From Bacteroidia bacterium (GTDB lineage: Bacteria; Bacteroidota; Bacteroidia; AKYH767-A; OLB10), in NCBI GenBank assembly GCA_016788185.1, contig JAEUTF010000184.1, positions 1 to 34,954 on the forward strand: a stretch of 34,954 nt of DNA. Direction: 5' to 3'. The notes under the pieces were generated by a model. That model was not told where the DNA came from, searched no databases, and saw only the letters and a program-made list of their open reading frames with translations. A program made the translations under genes and the position numbers. Below, one piece after another: positions 1 through 9,500 of the stretch. The stretch's first letter is position 1; each line of letters opens with the position of its first letter.

Positions 1-472
1 CCAGATTTTTGGTAAGTGTTTCCACCGTGGAGCTGAGTTCATTCTTTTCCTTTTTCAGTTGTTCGTTTTCAACCAGCAGGGCATCGATGCGTTCAAGGTA
101 TTCGTCGCGCAATTTTTTTAATTCAGCCAGTTCCTGCTGCAACTGTTTGTTCAGCCTGCTTGAATTGCCTTCCTTTTTTCTGAGGTCTTCAATTCGGGCT
201 TTTTGTTCATCCACTTTGCCATTGGCTTCCTGTAACAGACTATCGAGCCGGCTGTTGATGCCTTTGTACTGGTTCAGTTCCGCATAGGTGTCGTTTAACT
301 CTTTTTCAATATCGAGGTTGGCGGTCACCAGGTTTTCCTTTTCCTGCCTGTGGTCTTCCTGCATGCTTGATTTACTGGTGAACAGCCATGCATTCAATCC
401 CAATGATGCCAAAAGCAATACTAAAAGGACTTTGTTGGTGTTGGATCCTCCGGAGGTTGGGGTGTTATTCAT
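1..472 (-). CDS. Coiled-coil, single-pass membrane protein (3' end outside window)
   Basis: I read this gene by translating the minus strand from the ATG at 472-470; it stays open for 157 codons to the window edge, so the C-terminus is missing. After a short polar N-terminus rich in Thr, Ser, Gly and Asn there is one hydrophobic segment at about residues 14-30, with core VLLVLLLASLGLNAWLF. The rest is a long, highly charged Glu/Lys/Gln/Leu-rich stretch with heptad-like spacing, expected to form a continuous coiled coil. This fits an inner-membrane-anchored protein whose coiled coil projects into the periplasm or cytoplasm. It lies 71 bp downstream of tsaD on the same strand and may be cotranscribed or have its own weak promoter. 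I do not recognise a named family and assign no function. Confidence 0.75.
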   Translation of the reverse strand, partial: MNNTPTSGGSNTNKVLLVLLLASLGLNAWLFTSKSSMQEDHRQEKENLVTANLDIEKELNDTYAELNQYKGINSRLDSLLQEANGKVDEQKARIEDLRKKEGNSSRLNKQLQQELAELKKLRDEYLERIDALLVENEQLKKEKNELSSTVETLTKNL

Positions 473-543
473 CGTATGGATTTTTAGATTATCGCTAAAC
501 TACAAATGAAATCGGCACTAAGAGGCTATGAAACGGAATTTTT

Positions 544-1596
544 TCATTCGGAAAAGGGTTCAGGCCGCCGGAAGGGGAACCTGGCGAGTGGACTGACCTC
601 CTGTCCGCAGAAAATCCCGGCATCAAATTTATAATGGGCAAAAACAGCAATCATTCCGGCATTGTCGGTACAATACTCAAAAGGAGGTACGTGTACCTTC
701 CAGCCATCGACCGCCGCCTTGCTTTTTATGGCTTCTCTTAACCCCGAATTTGCCGATACGCCTCCTGCCAGCGCGATTTCCCTGATGCCCGTTTGCTGAA
801 TGGCCATTTCGATTTTTTCCAGCAACATATTGACGATGGTGTATTGAACACTGGCGCAAACGTCAGCCAGCTGAGTGCTGAGAAAATCAGGATCCTTTTG
901 CTTTTCCCGCTGTAAAAAATACAGGACGGCGGTTTTAAGGCCGCTGAAGCTGAAGTCAAGTCCGGGTGCAAAAGGATGAGGGAATGGATAGCGTCTTCCG
1001 TCTCCCTTTTGAGCCCATTGATCCACAAGTGGTCCGCCGGGATATGGCAGGCCCAGCATTTTAGCGACTTTGTCGAAGGCTTCTCCGGCAGCATCATCTC
1101 GGGTTTGCCCGATGATCTCCATGTCGAGGTAGTCGTGGACCAGCACCAGTTGGGTATGCCCGCCCGACACAGTAAGGCAGAGGAAGGGGAATCCGGGTTG
1201 ACGAAGCACTTCATTTTCCCGGGCCGCAAAGTTTGCGATGACATGCGCCTGCATGTGATTTACCTCGATGAGAGGGATGTCGAGTGCCAGTGACATGGCC
1301 TTGGCAAAGGAGGTGCCCACCAGCAGCGAACCGATGAGCCCGGGGCCCCGTGTAAACGCAATGGCTCCAAGCGCCGATTTTGGTAAATTAGCTTCCTGTA
1401 AAGCCGCAGTCACCACCGGGATGATTTGTTGCTGATGAGCCCGCGAAGCCAGTTCCGGTACCACACCACCATAACGGGCATGCACCTCCTGGCCTGCGAC
1501 CACATTTGAAAGGATGACCCCGTCCCGTGTCACTGCCGCCGATGTCTCGTCGCAAGACGATTCAATACCAAGTATATACACAGGCCCCTTGTTCAT
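544..1596 (-). CDS. tsaD: tRNA N6-adenosine threonylcarbamoyltransferase TsaD
   Basis: TsaD transfers the threonylcarbamoyl group from TC-AMP to A37 of tRNAs reading ANN codons, working with TsaB and TsaE in the cytoplasm. The 350-residue protein has the usual family length. It opens with the ASKHA nucleotide-binding signature GIESSCDETS (residues 10-19) and carries the metal-binding HMQAH motif at residues 114-118, plus GGHTQLV and a late GGVSANSGLR motif. I choose the ATG at 1596, because a consensus -7 box lies at 1607-1614. That makes the further-upstream in-frame ATGs (1629, 1623, 1617) untranscribed from this promoter, and the extra residues do not resemble the family. The gene is divergent from the tamB-like gene, a neighbourhood I recall as common in Bacteroidota. 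No unusual residues are seen. Confidence 0.97.
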   Translation of the reverse strand: MNKGPVYILGIESSCDETSAAVTRDGVILSNVVAGQEVHARYGGVVPELASRAHQQQIIPVVTAALQEANLPKSALGAIAFTRGPGLIGSLLVGTSFAKAMSLALDIPLIEVNHMQAHVIANFAARENEVLRQPGFPFLCLTVSGGHTQLVLVHDYLDMEIIGQTRDDAAGEAFDKVAKMLGLPYPGGPLVDQWAQKGDGRRYPFPHPFAPGLDFSFSGLKTAVLYFLQREKQKDPDFLSTQLADVCASVQYTIVNMLLEKIEMAIQQTGIREIALAGGVSANSGLREAIKSKAAVDGWKVHVPPFEYCTDNAGMIAVFAHYKFDAGIFCGQEVSPLARFPFRRPEPFSE

Positions 1597-1606
1597 AATA
1601 CCTTCA

Positions 1607-1614
1607 CAAAGGTA
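1607..1614 (-). promoter_or_regulatory. -7 promoter box of tsaD
   Basis: The minus strand reads TACCTTTG, an exact match to the Bacteroidota -7 consensus TAnnTTTG. Its last base is ten bases from the tsaD ATG at 1596, giving a predicted leader of only about 5-7 nt. No clear TTTG -33 element is visible at the expected distance. Confidence 0.7.
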
Positions 1615-1636
1615 CATTAACATTGGCAATATGCTC

Positions 1637-1644
1637 TAAGTTTG
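1637..1644 (+). promoter_or_regulatory. -7 promoter box of the tamB-like gene
   Basis: The plus strand reads TAAGTTTG, an exact TAnnTTTG match, and predicts transcription starting near 1648-1650. It lies 22 bp from the oppositely oriented tsaD box, so the two promoters overlap. No ATG occurs between this predicted start and 1727. Confidence 0.7.
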
Positions 1645-1726
1645 AACCCTCGTCTCCTCTCTAATAATCGCCAATATCCGCCGTCTTAGAAACATATCGT
1701 TTGCGCTGCTGGGATTTGCCCTCCTC

Positions 1727-4700
1727 TTGCTGCTTTTTGTCCGTCTGGTGGTCAAGGTGCCACGTGTTCAATCCTGGCTGGTGCGGCAGGTGGCCGGCTG
1801 GCTGACTGATGAGTTGCAGGTGAAGGTGGAAGTGGCTTCGGTGGACATCCGCCTGTTCAGAAGCGTGGTGTTGAACGGTGTCTTCATACAGGACCAGCAG
1901 AAAGACACCCTGATCTGTATTCCGGAACTTGAAGCGTCCATCAGCCAGTTCAGCTATAAGAAGCAAAAACTCACGTTTTCCGCCATTACCTTGAAGGAGG
2001 CAAGAATAGGACTGAAATTTTATAAGGACCCCCGGAAATACAACATAGATTTTCTCATCGATTATTTTTCATCCTCTCAAAAAGACACCACTGCCTCCAA
2101 ACCCTGGGCGGTCAGAATAAGAAAGCTTCAGCTTCAGAATTGTCATTTTACTTATCGTGATTATAAATTCAATGATGCGGATCATGGCATCGATTGGGAA
2201 GACCTCGCTTTGAAAAAACTGAATGTGGTTCTGGAAGATATTGAGCCGGAAGCGGACACCCTTCGGTTATCCGTGAAGCAGCTTTCTTTTGTGGAGAAAA
2301 GCGGTTTCAACGTGATTGACTTTTCCACCAGGGCACGTTTGCAGCCCGGGCTAATGGATTTTGAAGCACTGAAAATCCGCTCGGAAAAAAGCCTAATCCA
2401 GGCCAATGTCCGATTCAATTTTAAGGACATGGAGGATTTTCAATCCTTCGTCACGAATGTGCACTGGAAGGGAGATTTTACGGATTCAAAAGTGGATTTC
2501 GCCGACCTTTCCTTTTTTGCATCCGAACTGGATCATCTCAACAGGAGTATCCTGCTCAAAGGTTCTTTTTCGGGCACGGTGGACCGTTTCAAAGGAAAAG
2601 GGGTGGAACTGCGGTACACGGACGATACCTATTTCAAAGGAAATGTAAACATGACCGGCCTTCCTGATTTTTTTGAAACCTATATGGAACTGAAGGTGGA
2701 TGAACTTGCATTTAATACCCGCGATCTGGAAACAATTCCTGCCTGGCCATTCGACAGCCTGAAGAGGATCGAGTTGCCATCCCAGATGAACAGCCTCGGG
2801 CAAGTTCGCTTCAAAGGCAGTTTTAACGGATTTTACAATGACTTTGTCGCCTACGGCAACATGCATACCGCATTGGGATTCATAAGCTCTGACCTGAATC
2901 TGAAAATCGGTACGGTGGACCGTCAAACGGCTTATAAGGGGAATCTGCGTTTAAATGATTTTGACATCGGAAAATTCTGGGGAATACAGGATATCATGGG
3001 AAAGACCAGCCTGAAGGCGAAACTGGAAGGCAAGGGATTTGATCTGAAAAACATCAATGCGCGCATCGAGGGAGAAATCAACAGCCTTGGTTTTTATAAA
3101 TACAGTTACAGCAATATAAAATTAAACGGACATTTTGCACAACGATTGTTTACCGGCGAACTGGTGATTGCAGACCGGCATCTGGATATGGATTTTGAAG
3201 GAGAAATTGATCTCACGCAAAAGCTGCCCGTATACAATTTCAACTCATCTATCCGCAAGGCCGACCTGACTGCCCTGAACCTGCTGAAAAGAAAGCAGGA
3301 AGCCAGTTTGCACACAGACTTAAGCATCAGCCTGATTGGTAATAACCTTGACAATGCCCAGGGAACCATTCAGGCCGACGACTTTGATTATACCGAAGGA
3401 GACAAGCACATATTGGCGGAGCGTATTTTTCTGGAGTCGCGTATCGGTGATCAGCGGGAACTCAATCTTGTTTCTGATTTCGCGGATGTGCGCATCTCTG
3501 GCGACTACAGTTTTTCGGCGCTGCCGAAAACCCTGAACCATTATTTTTCGACCTACATTCCGGCTTTGCTGGAGCGTGACAGCCGCCGGCCGGTAAGTCA
3601 GCAATTTAGTTTTAAGGCGGAGTTAAAGAAAACAGACGGGGTGCTGGATGTTTTTTTACCACAACTGGGTATTGAAAAGGGAACCGTGGTGGAAGGGACA
3701 ATCAATACGGACATGAATGACATGTCGCTGCGACTCCGGTCAGCGGGGGTGGATATCCGGCCGGTCAGGCTGAAGGATTTCTCCATTGACGGACATACGG
3801 AAGAGGGCAATCTGGTTTTTTCCAGTTCCTTCGGCGGGATTCACCTGAACGACAGCGTCAGGATCAGGGACGCAGGCATCAAGGGGTTTACCAACAGGGA
3901 TACCGCGAGTGTTCTGCTTCAGTTTTCGGGTCAGGACTCAAGTTCGGATATGGCTTCCTGTTACATACAGGCCGGCTTTCTGTCAACGGGCTATACGATG
4001 ATCAAACTCCTGCCGGAGAAGTTGTTGTTACACGGCAGAGCATGGAACCTCAGTCCGTCCAATTACATCCTGGCCGACAGCACCGGTTTGCTGATCCATG
4101 ACTTTAGTTTTTCGAGCGACAGCCAGCGGCTGGACCTGAGCGGAGTCGTGGGGAAGGACACTTCTTCGACTCTGCAGGTGGAGATGGTCAGATTCGACAT
4201 TTCCCAGTTTAATGATTTCCTGAGTGTATACAATGTGAACCTGGGAGGCATCGCCAACGGAAAGGTTTCCATTTCCTCGCTCCTGGGCAAGCCCGCGCTG
4301 GATTCTGACCTGGAGGTCAAACAGCTGACCTGGTACCGCGACAGCCTCGGGGATGCCGAACTGCAAACGGTGTGGGATAGCAGGGAGAACCGGGTGGATG
4401 TGGAAGGCACCGTGACCCGCGGTGGAACCAGGAATATTCATGTCAGCGGTTATTACCTCATCCGGGAAAAAGACGATGAGCTGAATTTTACCGCGCAACT
4501 TCAGAAAACCTATGTACAGTCGTTCAGCCATTACCTCGATGGACTGGTATCAGACATGACCGGCATTGCGAGCGGGGAGTTGTACCTGAGAGGAACGGCG
4601 AATAAACCGGAACTCACCGGAAAAGTGTATCTCCAGAAAATAGGATTTACCATTGATTACCTCAACACCAGTTACAGTTTTTCGACTGAAGTGGAGGTGC

Positions 4701-6145
4701 TGAAAGACCGTTTTGAGTTTAAAAACGTGGTGATGAACGATGTGAAGGGAAATCCGTCCATTGTGAACGGCAGCATACGTCACGAGCACCTGGATGATTT
4801 TTACTTTGACCTCGATATAAAGGCCAACAAGGCCCAGGTTCTCAATACGGGCCCTTCCGACAACGACATTTATTACGGAGTGGCTTATGCCAGCGGCACG
4901 GTTAGTATCAAGGGCTACCTCGACTACATCACGATGAACATCGGGCTGAAGTCAGAGAAGGGTACTAAAATCAATCTTCCGCTCAGTAATCCCGAGGAAG
5001 TCAGTCGCAGCGGTTTTATAAATTTCATCAATGTCAGAGAAAAGCAGGATACCCTCAAGGTGTCGGGACCTGATTTTTCGGGCATTGCCCTCAACATGGA
5101 TTTTGAAGTGACGCAGGATGCCAGCATCTACCTGATTTTTGATTCGAAAATCGGCGACATCATTGAAGGAAAAGGGGATGGCAACATCACCATGCGCATC
5201 AGTCCATCGGAGGATATGCGCATGTTCGGCGGCTTTACCATTGAAGAGGGGAAATACCTCTTCACCATGCAGAATATCATCAACAAGCCCTTCTACATTG
5301 ATAAGGGCGGCTATGTACGGTGGACCGGCGACCCCTACGATGCCACCGTCAACATCAAGGCAATCTATAAATTAAGGGCCGGACTGTATGACCTGTTTCA
5401 GGACAGCAGTTTCAGGAAACTGGTGCCGGTGGAGCTGAACCTGCATCTCACCGAAAAGCTTTTCAATCCCAACATTGCTTTTGATATCAATGTCCTCAAC
5501 ATTGATCCGAACACGGAGAATCAGATCCGGCGGCTGATCAATACCGAGGAAGAGAAATACCGGCAGGCGGTATCACTCCTGGTGATGCGGCGCTTTACTT
5601 CTCCCAGTGAAATTTCAAACCGCTCCATCGTGAATTCCACCAACGTGGTGGGGGTAAACGCCTATGAGATGCTGAGTAACCAACTCAGCAACTGGGCTTC
5701 ACAGATCAGCAACCAGGTGAACGTGGGTGTCAATTACCGCCCTGGGGATGCGCTGACCAGCGAAGAACTGGAAGTGGCGCTTTCCACCAGCCTCTTCAAC
5801 GATCGGGTGACGATTGATGGAAACGTGGGAGTAGCCAATTCCACCACGCCCAATGCCAACCAGAACACCTCCAACCTGATCGGTGATTTTACCGTGGAAG
5901 TAAAAGCGAACAAAGACGGACGTGTCCGTTTAAAAGCATTTAACCGTTCCAACAACAACTCCCTGATCAACAACATCAACTCGCCGTATACGCAGGGGGT
6001 AGGTGTTTTTTACAGCCAGGAGTTCAATACCTTCGCCGAGCTGACTCAAAAACTGCGTGATCTTTTCCGGAAAAAGTCAAAAAGGAAATCCAATTTGCCG
6101 GATGTGAAAACTAGTCCGGATGTCATCAAGGAAAATCAACAGTAA
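1727..6145 (+). CDS. tamB: Translocation/assembly module TamB-like protein (DUF490 family)
   Basis: This is a very large (at least 1472 aa) AsmA/TamB-type protein, expected to be anchored in the inner membrane and to span the periplasm as a long beta-rich bridge. In proteobacteria TamB works with an Omp85 partner in outer-membrane biogenesis and lipid transport. Repeated amphipathic beta strands fill the middle. The last 400 or so residues resemble the TamB C-terminal domain, followed by a basic, Asn-rich tail. The start given is the TTG at 1727, a conservative choice. The open frame extends back to 1646 and encodes a basic N-terminus and a full hydrophobic helix (from 1679, RRLRNISFALLGFALLLLF) that a TTG start would cut in half. 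True initiation is therefore probably at a non-standard codon such as ATA 1664 or ATC 1667. The gene is divergent from tsaD. Confidence 0.9.
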   Translation: MLLFVRLVVKVPRVQSWLVRQVAGWLTDELQVKVEVASVDIRLFRSVVLNGVFIQDQQKDTLICIPELEASISQFSYKKQKLTFSAITLKEARIGLKFYKDPRKYNIDFLIDYFSSSQKDTTASKPWAVRIRKLQLQNCHFTYRDYKFNDADHGIDWEDLALKKLNVVLEDIEPEADTLRLSVKQLSFVEKSGFNVIDFSTRARLQPGLMDFEALKIRSEKSLIQANVRFNFKDMEDFQSFVTNVHWKGDFTDSKVDFADLSFFASELDHLNRSILLKGSFSGTVDRFKGKGVELRYTDDTYFKGNVNMTGLPDFFETYMELKVDELAFNTRDLETIPAWPFDSLKRIELPSQMNSLGQVRFKGSFNGFYNDFVAYGNMHTALGFISSDLNLKIGTVDRQTAYKGNLRLNDFDIGKFWGIQDIMGKTSLKAKLEGKGFDLKNINARIEGEINSLGFYKYSYSNIKLNGHFAQRLFTGELVIADRHLDMDFEGEIDLTQKLPVYNFNSSIRKADLTALNLLKRKQEASLHTDLSISLIGNNLDNAQGTIQADDFDYTEGDKHILAERIFLESRIGDQRELNLVSDFADVRISGDYSFSALPKTLNHYFSTYIPALLERDSRRPVSQQFSFKAELKKTDGVLDVFLPQLGIEKGTVVEGTINTDMNDMSLRLRSAGVDIRPVRLKDFSIDGHTEEGNLVFSSSFGGIHLNDSVRIRDAGIKGFTNRDTASVLLQFSGQDSSSDMASCYIQAGFLSTGYTMIKLLPEKLLLHGRAWNLSPSNYILADSTGLLIHDFSFSSDSQRLDLSGVVGKDTSSTLQVEMVRFDISQFNDFLSVYNVNLGGIANGKVSISSLLGKPALDSDLEVKQLTWYRDSLGDAELQTVWDSRENRVDVEGTVTRGGTRNIHVSGYYLIREKDDELNFTAQLQKTYVQSFSHYLDGLVSDMTGIASGELYLRGTANKPELTGKVYLQKIGFTIDYLNTSYSFSTEVEVLKDRFEFKNVVMNDVKGNPSIVNGSIRHEHLDDFYFDLDIKANKAQVLNTGPSDNDIYYGVAYASGTVSIKGYLDYITMNIGLKSEKGTKINLPLSNPEEVSRSGFINFINVREKQDTLKVSGPDFSGIALNMDFEVTQDASIYLIFDSKIGDIIEGKGDGNITMRISPSEDMRMFGGFTIEEGKYLFTMQNIINKPFYIDKGGYVRWTGDPYDATVNIKAIYKLRAGLYDLFQDSSFRKLVPVELNLHLTEKLFNPNIAFDINVLNIDPNTENQIRRLINTEEEKYRQAVSLLVMRRFTSPSEISNRSIVNSTNVVGVNAYEMLSNQLSNWASQISNQVNVGVNYRPGDALTSEELEVALSTSLFNDRVTIDGNVGVANSTTPNANQNTSNLIGDFTVEVKANKDGRVRLKAFNRSNNNSLINNINSPYTQGVGVFYSQEFNTFAELTQKLRDLFRKKSKRKSNLPDVKTSPDVIKENQQ

Positions 6146-6203
6146 TCGGTTCAGGTGTTCACTTGAAAAGCAGGCGTTTGGAGGGTGACCTGAATTTTTT
6201 TTG

Positions 6204-6277
<74 letters not shown>

Positions 6278-6304
6278 ATTTTACTCGAAAACCAAACGGG
6301 GACG

Positions 6305-6312
6305 CAAAGGTA
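6305..6312 (-). promoter_or_regulatory. -7 promoter box of the CAT-anticodon tRNA
   Basis: The minus strand reads TACCTTTG, an exact TAnnTTTG match identical to the tsaD box. It lies 27 bp upstream of the mature tRNA 5' end, leaving room for a short 5' precursor removed by RNase P. No strong -33 TTTG is visible. Confidence 0.65.
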
Positions 6313-6393
6313 TCAAAAAATGATATTTTCCTCAGCCCCTTCTAGATAATAATTATTACATTGTTTTTCAATGGTTTAATAATATTCAACAGG

Positions 6394-6425
6394 GTTGTAT
6401 TTTCGGAATCTTCCCCGTTACTTTG
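6394..6425 (+). promoter_or_regulatory. Possible promoter of the first secreted paralogue
   Basis: A GTTG at 6394-6397 is followed after 20 bp by TTACTTTG at 6418-6425, which matches TAnnTTTG except for one base. Spacing fits the Bacteroidota -33/-7 arrangement. The predicted leader to the ATG at 6566 is about 135 nt, long for this window. The remaining intergenic DNA here is AT-rich and contains a short palindrome at 6347-6358. Confidence 0.35.
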
Positions 6426-6565
6426 GGTAAAGCATCCTGCAGATGCGTAAAAACGTTCACCCTGAATAGCGCAGGGTTGGCCAATCTCCCGGTTGAAACT
6501 TCAATTGTTTTTTATAAATTACGCAATGGCGGGGTATAGTCTATCCACCCCAGAAATTATCCACG

Positions 6566-9500
6566 ATGAAAAAAAGTTACCTGCTCCGATCCGGCCTCTT
6601 CCTGTTCCTGTTGACGGCTGTTTGCCACACCAACGTACAGGCCCAGTTGAATTACAGTTTTCAGCAAACCACGGAAACCTATCAGGCGCTGAGCGGAGGA
6701 ACCATCCTGGGTACCGCGAATGGCGTCGCGCTTTCGCTGGATTCTGCACTCGACAGCAGGGTGTACACGCTTCCCCCAAACGCCATACCCTTCCCTTTTT
6801 TCTTTAACGGATCCGGCTATACCACGTTGTTCGTTTCTTCAAACGGATTTATCACCTTCGGGATTGCACCTTCTACCACGAATGTCAATCCCCTGGGATC
6901 CACCGCCACCTACAGCGGAGCGGTGGTCGGTTTCGGGAGAGATCTGATCGGTAATTTTAAGAATGTGGTTCCGGGTGACCCGGATACCATCGCTCAGATT
7001 CGTTATGGCGTTACCGGTAGTGCCCCCAACCGCAGGTTTGTGGTGGAGTGGAACAATTTCCGACCGGGCGGGGGAGGCTCCAGCCTGGTACCCAACATGA
7101 GTTTCCAGATCCGGCTCACCGAGGGTTCGGGCGTTTGTGAAGTGGCTTACGGAGCCTTTACCGGTGCCACCTGGGTGAACAGTACGGCGCAGGTGGGTAT
7201 CAGAGGCGCCACCAATACCGCCTATTTTAACCGCCTGCTGGCCAGCGGCCAGCCCTGGACCAATACATCGCAGGGCATCGCGGCGACCTCTTCCTGTGCC
7301 TTTACCTCTTCTACGCTGCCTGCATCGGGTCTTGTCTTCAGGTTCATGGCCAACTGCCCCACGCCTTCCAACCTGTCCATTCTGGATCTTGTGGCCAACT
7401 CTGTAAAATTGCGCTGGAATTCAGGCTCTGTAGCCGGCACCTTTCCGGGCTCCGGTTACATCGTGGAGTGGGGCCCAAGCGGCTTTACGCCCGGTACGGG
7501 TACGATCGTCAATACCAATGATACCTTCCTGATCCTTTCCGGACTAAGTTCGGGAACCCCCTACCAATATTACGTTCGCCGGAATTGTTCATCCAGCGGA
7601 AATGGCATCAGTGTAAATGCAGGGCCGAAATCCTTTACCCCCGGACTTCCTGCCGAAGATTGTGCATCCGCACAACTGATTTCTGTGGCGGCAAATCTGG
7701 CTTCCTGCAGTTCCACGGCGGTCAGCAGCGGTTCATCGCAAAACGGACCCAATGCCTTGTGTTCGGACGGATTGGGCGGCAATTTTCCAGATGATGACAA
7801 ATGGTTTAAGTTCGTTGCACCCGGAAACAGCAAAAAAATAATCATTACCACTTCTGCCGGAACCGTCAACGACTGGGTGATGGAAGTCTGGAACAATTGC
7901 CCTGCCAGCGGCGGGCTCAGTATAAAATGCAGCGATGATGTGAACGGCGGAATGCCTGAAATTTCCTTGTGTCAGAATGAATACATTCCCGGACATACGT
8001 ATTATATTCGTTTGTGGACGTATAGCCTCAGCGGGAACGGCACCATGAGTTTTTGTGCCTATGAAGCTTCGCCTTGTCCGGTTGCTCCCAGCTATGACAA
8101 TTGTATTGCCGCCGATTCATTCCTGATCAATCCTGTGCTGAGTTGTCCGGGTAATGAACAAATTTTCTCCACGCTTTTTGCCACCCCATCGGTTGGTGGT
8201 GACAATACAGCCGACGCCCCCACCTGTGACGGTTCCACGACCCTGAACGATGTTTGGCTACGCTTCAATACCGGATCAACGGGAACTTTTACCGTGACCC
8301 TGAATCCGCTAACCGCCACCGATCTGAGAGCGCAGGTGGTATTTGAATGCGGAAGCGGAGGGTATGAAATTGCCTGTTGGAATCCGGCGGCAGGAACCCA
8401 TACGCTCACCGGACTGAACCCCTCCGCCAATTACGCCATCCGGGTATGGTCGGCGGTCGGACAAAGCGGAACCTTCAGTGTCTGCGCACAGGATGCCTGT
8501 GATGATGCGACCGCCACGTTATCCGGTTCATCCACCATTTGCACCACCGGTACCGCACAACTGCGTGTTGATCTTACCGGACTACCCCCCTGGAACGTTA
8601 CGTATACGGATGGAGTCTCCAATTACAATTTTACTACCTCCACCACCCCGTATTTTATTTCTGTTTCTCCTCAGGTCACCACCTTTTACAACCTCGTATC
8701 CGTGAGCAGCCCGATTTGTTCCGGAACAGGGGATGGCGTAGCCAGCGTCAATGTCGTGCCACCACCGGTAGTTGATCTGGCCGCATTTACCAGTCCGGTC
8801 TGTTCCAATCAGATTTTTACGTTATCGGGTGGAACCCCTGTAGGCGGTACCTATTCCGGTATAGGTGTTACCGGAAATCAGTTCAATGCCTCAGTAGGAG
8901 GACTCGGGCCACATTTAATCACCTACACCTATGGGATCGGGAACGGGTGCCAGCGATCGGATACCGCTTCCATTCAGGTCATTCAGGCGCCTTCGGTTAC
9001 GTATTTCAATCCTGCCGTCGCCCCGGTGGGTTCAACAATTAAGATTGGTGGCAGCCACTTGAATACGGTGAACCAGGTGCGGTTTAATTTAACAAACGCA
9101 TTGGTTTATAATATCTTAAGTTCTGACACCATCACGGCTGTCGTTCCGCCCGGAGCAAATACCGGTTACATCACGGTGTTTACCAGCAACGGATGTTCAG
9201 CTCAGAGTCCGACTACTTTCGGAGTGGGTAATCCTCCTGGCGTCACACTCAACCTGAAGGCCTATGTGGAGGGTTATTATGCTTCCGGAGGACTAATGAA
9301 TGCGGTAGTTGATCCGATTAATCTTCCCACAAAATCGGATACCATGACCGTTGAACTGCACAGCCCGCTGGCACCTTATGCGCTGGTAGCGACCCGGAAA
9401 GCACTGTCGAATACAAATGGAACCTTTACCGTGACCTTCCCTGCGGCGCAAACCAATAATTCCTACTACATCGTTTTAAAATCAAGGAATACAGTTGAAA

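Noticed and set aside
9-509. Two Ser/Phe-rich plus-strand frames at the left edge
   Set aside because: They are the reverse of a charged coiled-coil gene read on the minus strand; Ser/Phe-rich translation is typical of antisense to Glu/Lys codons.
1597-1629. Upstream in-frame ATGs of tsaD (11-residue extension)
   Set aside because: They lie at or upstream of the tsaD -7 box at 1607-1614, and the extension does not resemble the family N-terminus.
1631-1639. Mini-frame ATG-CTC-TAA before tamB as a leader peptide
   Set aside because: It overlaps the -7 box and lies upstream of the predicted transcription start, so it would not be in the message.
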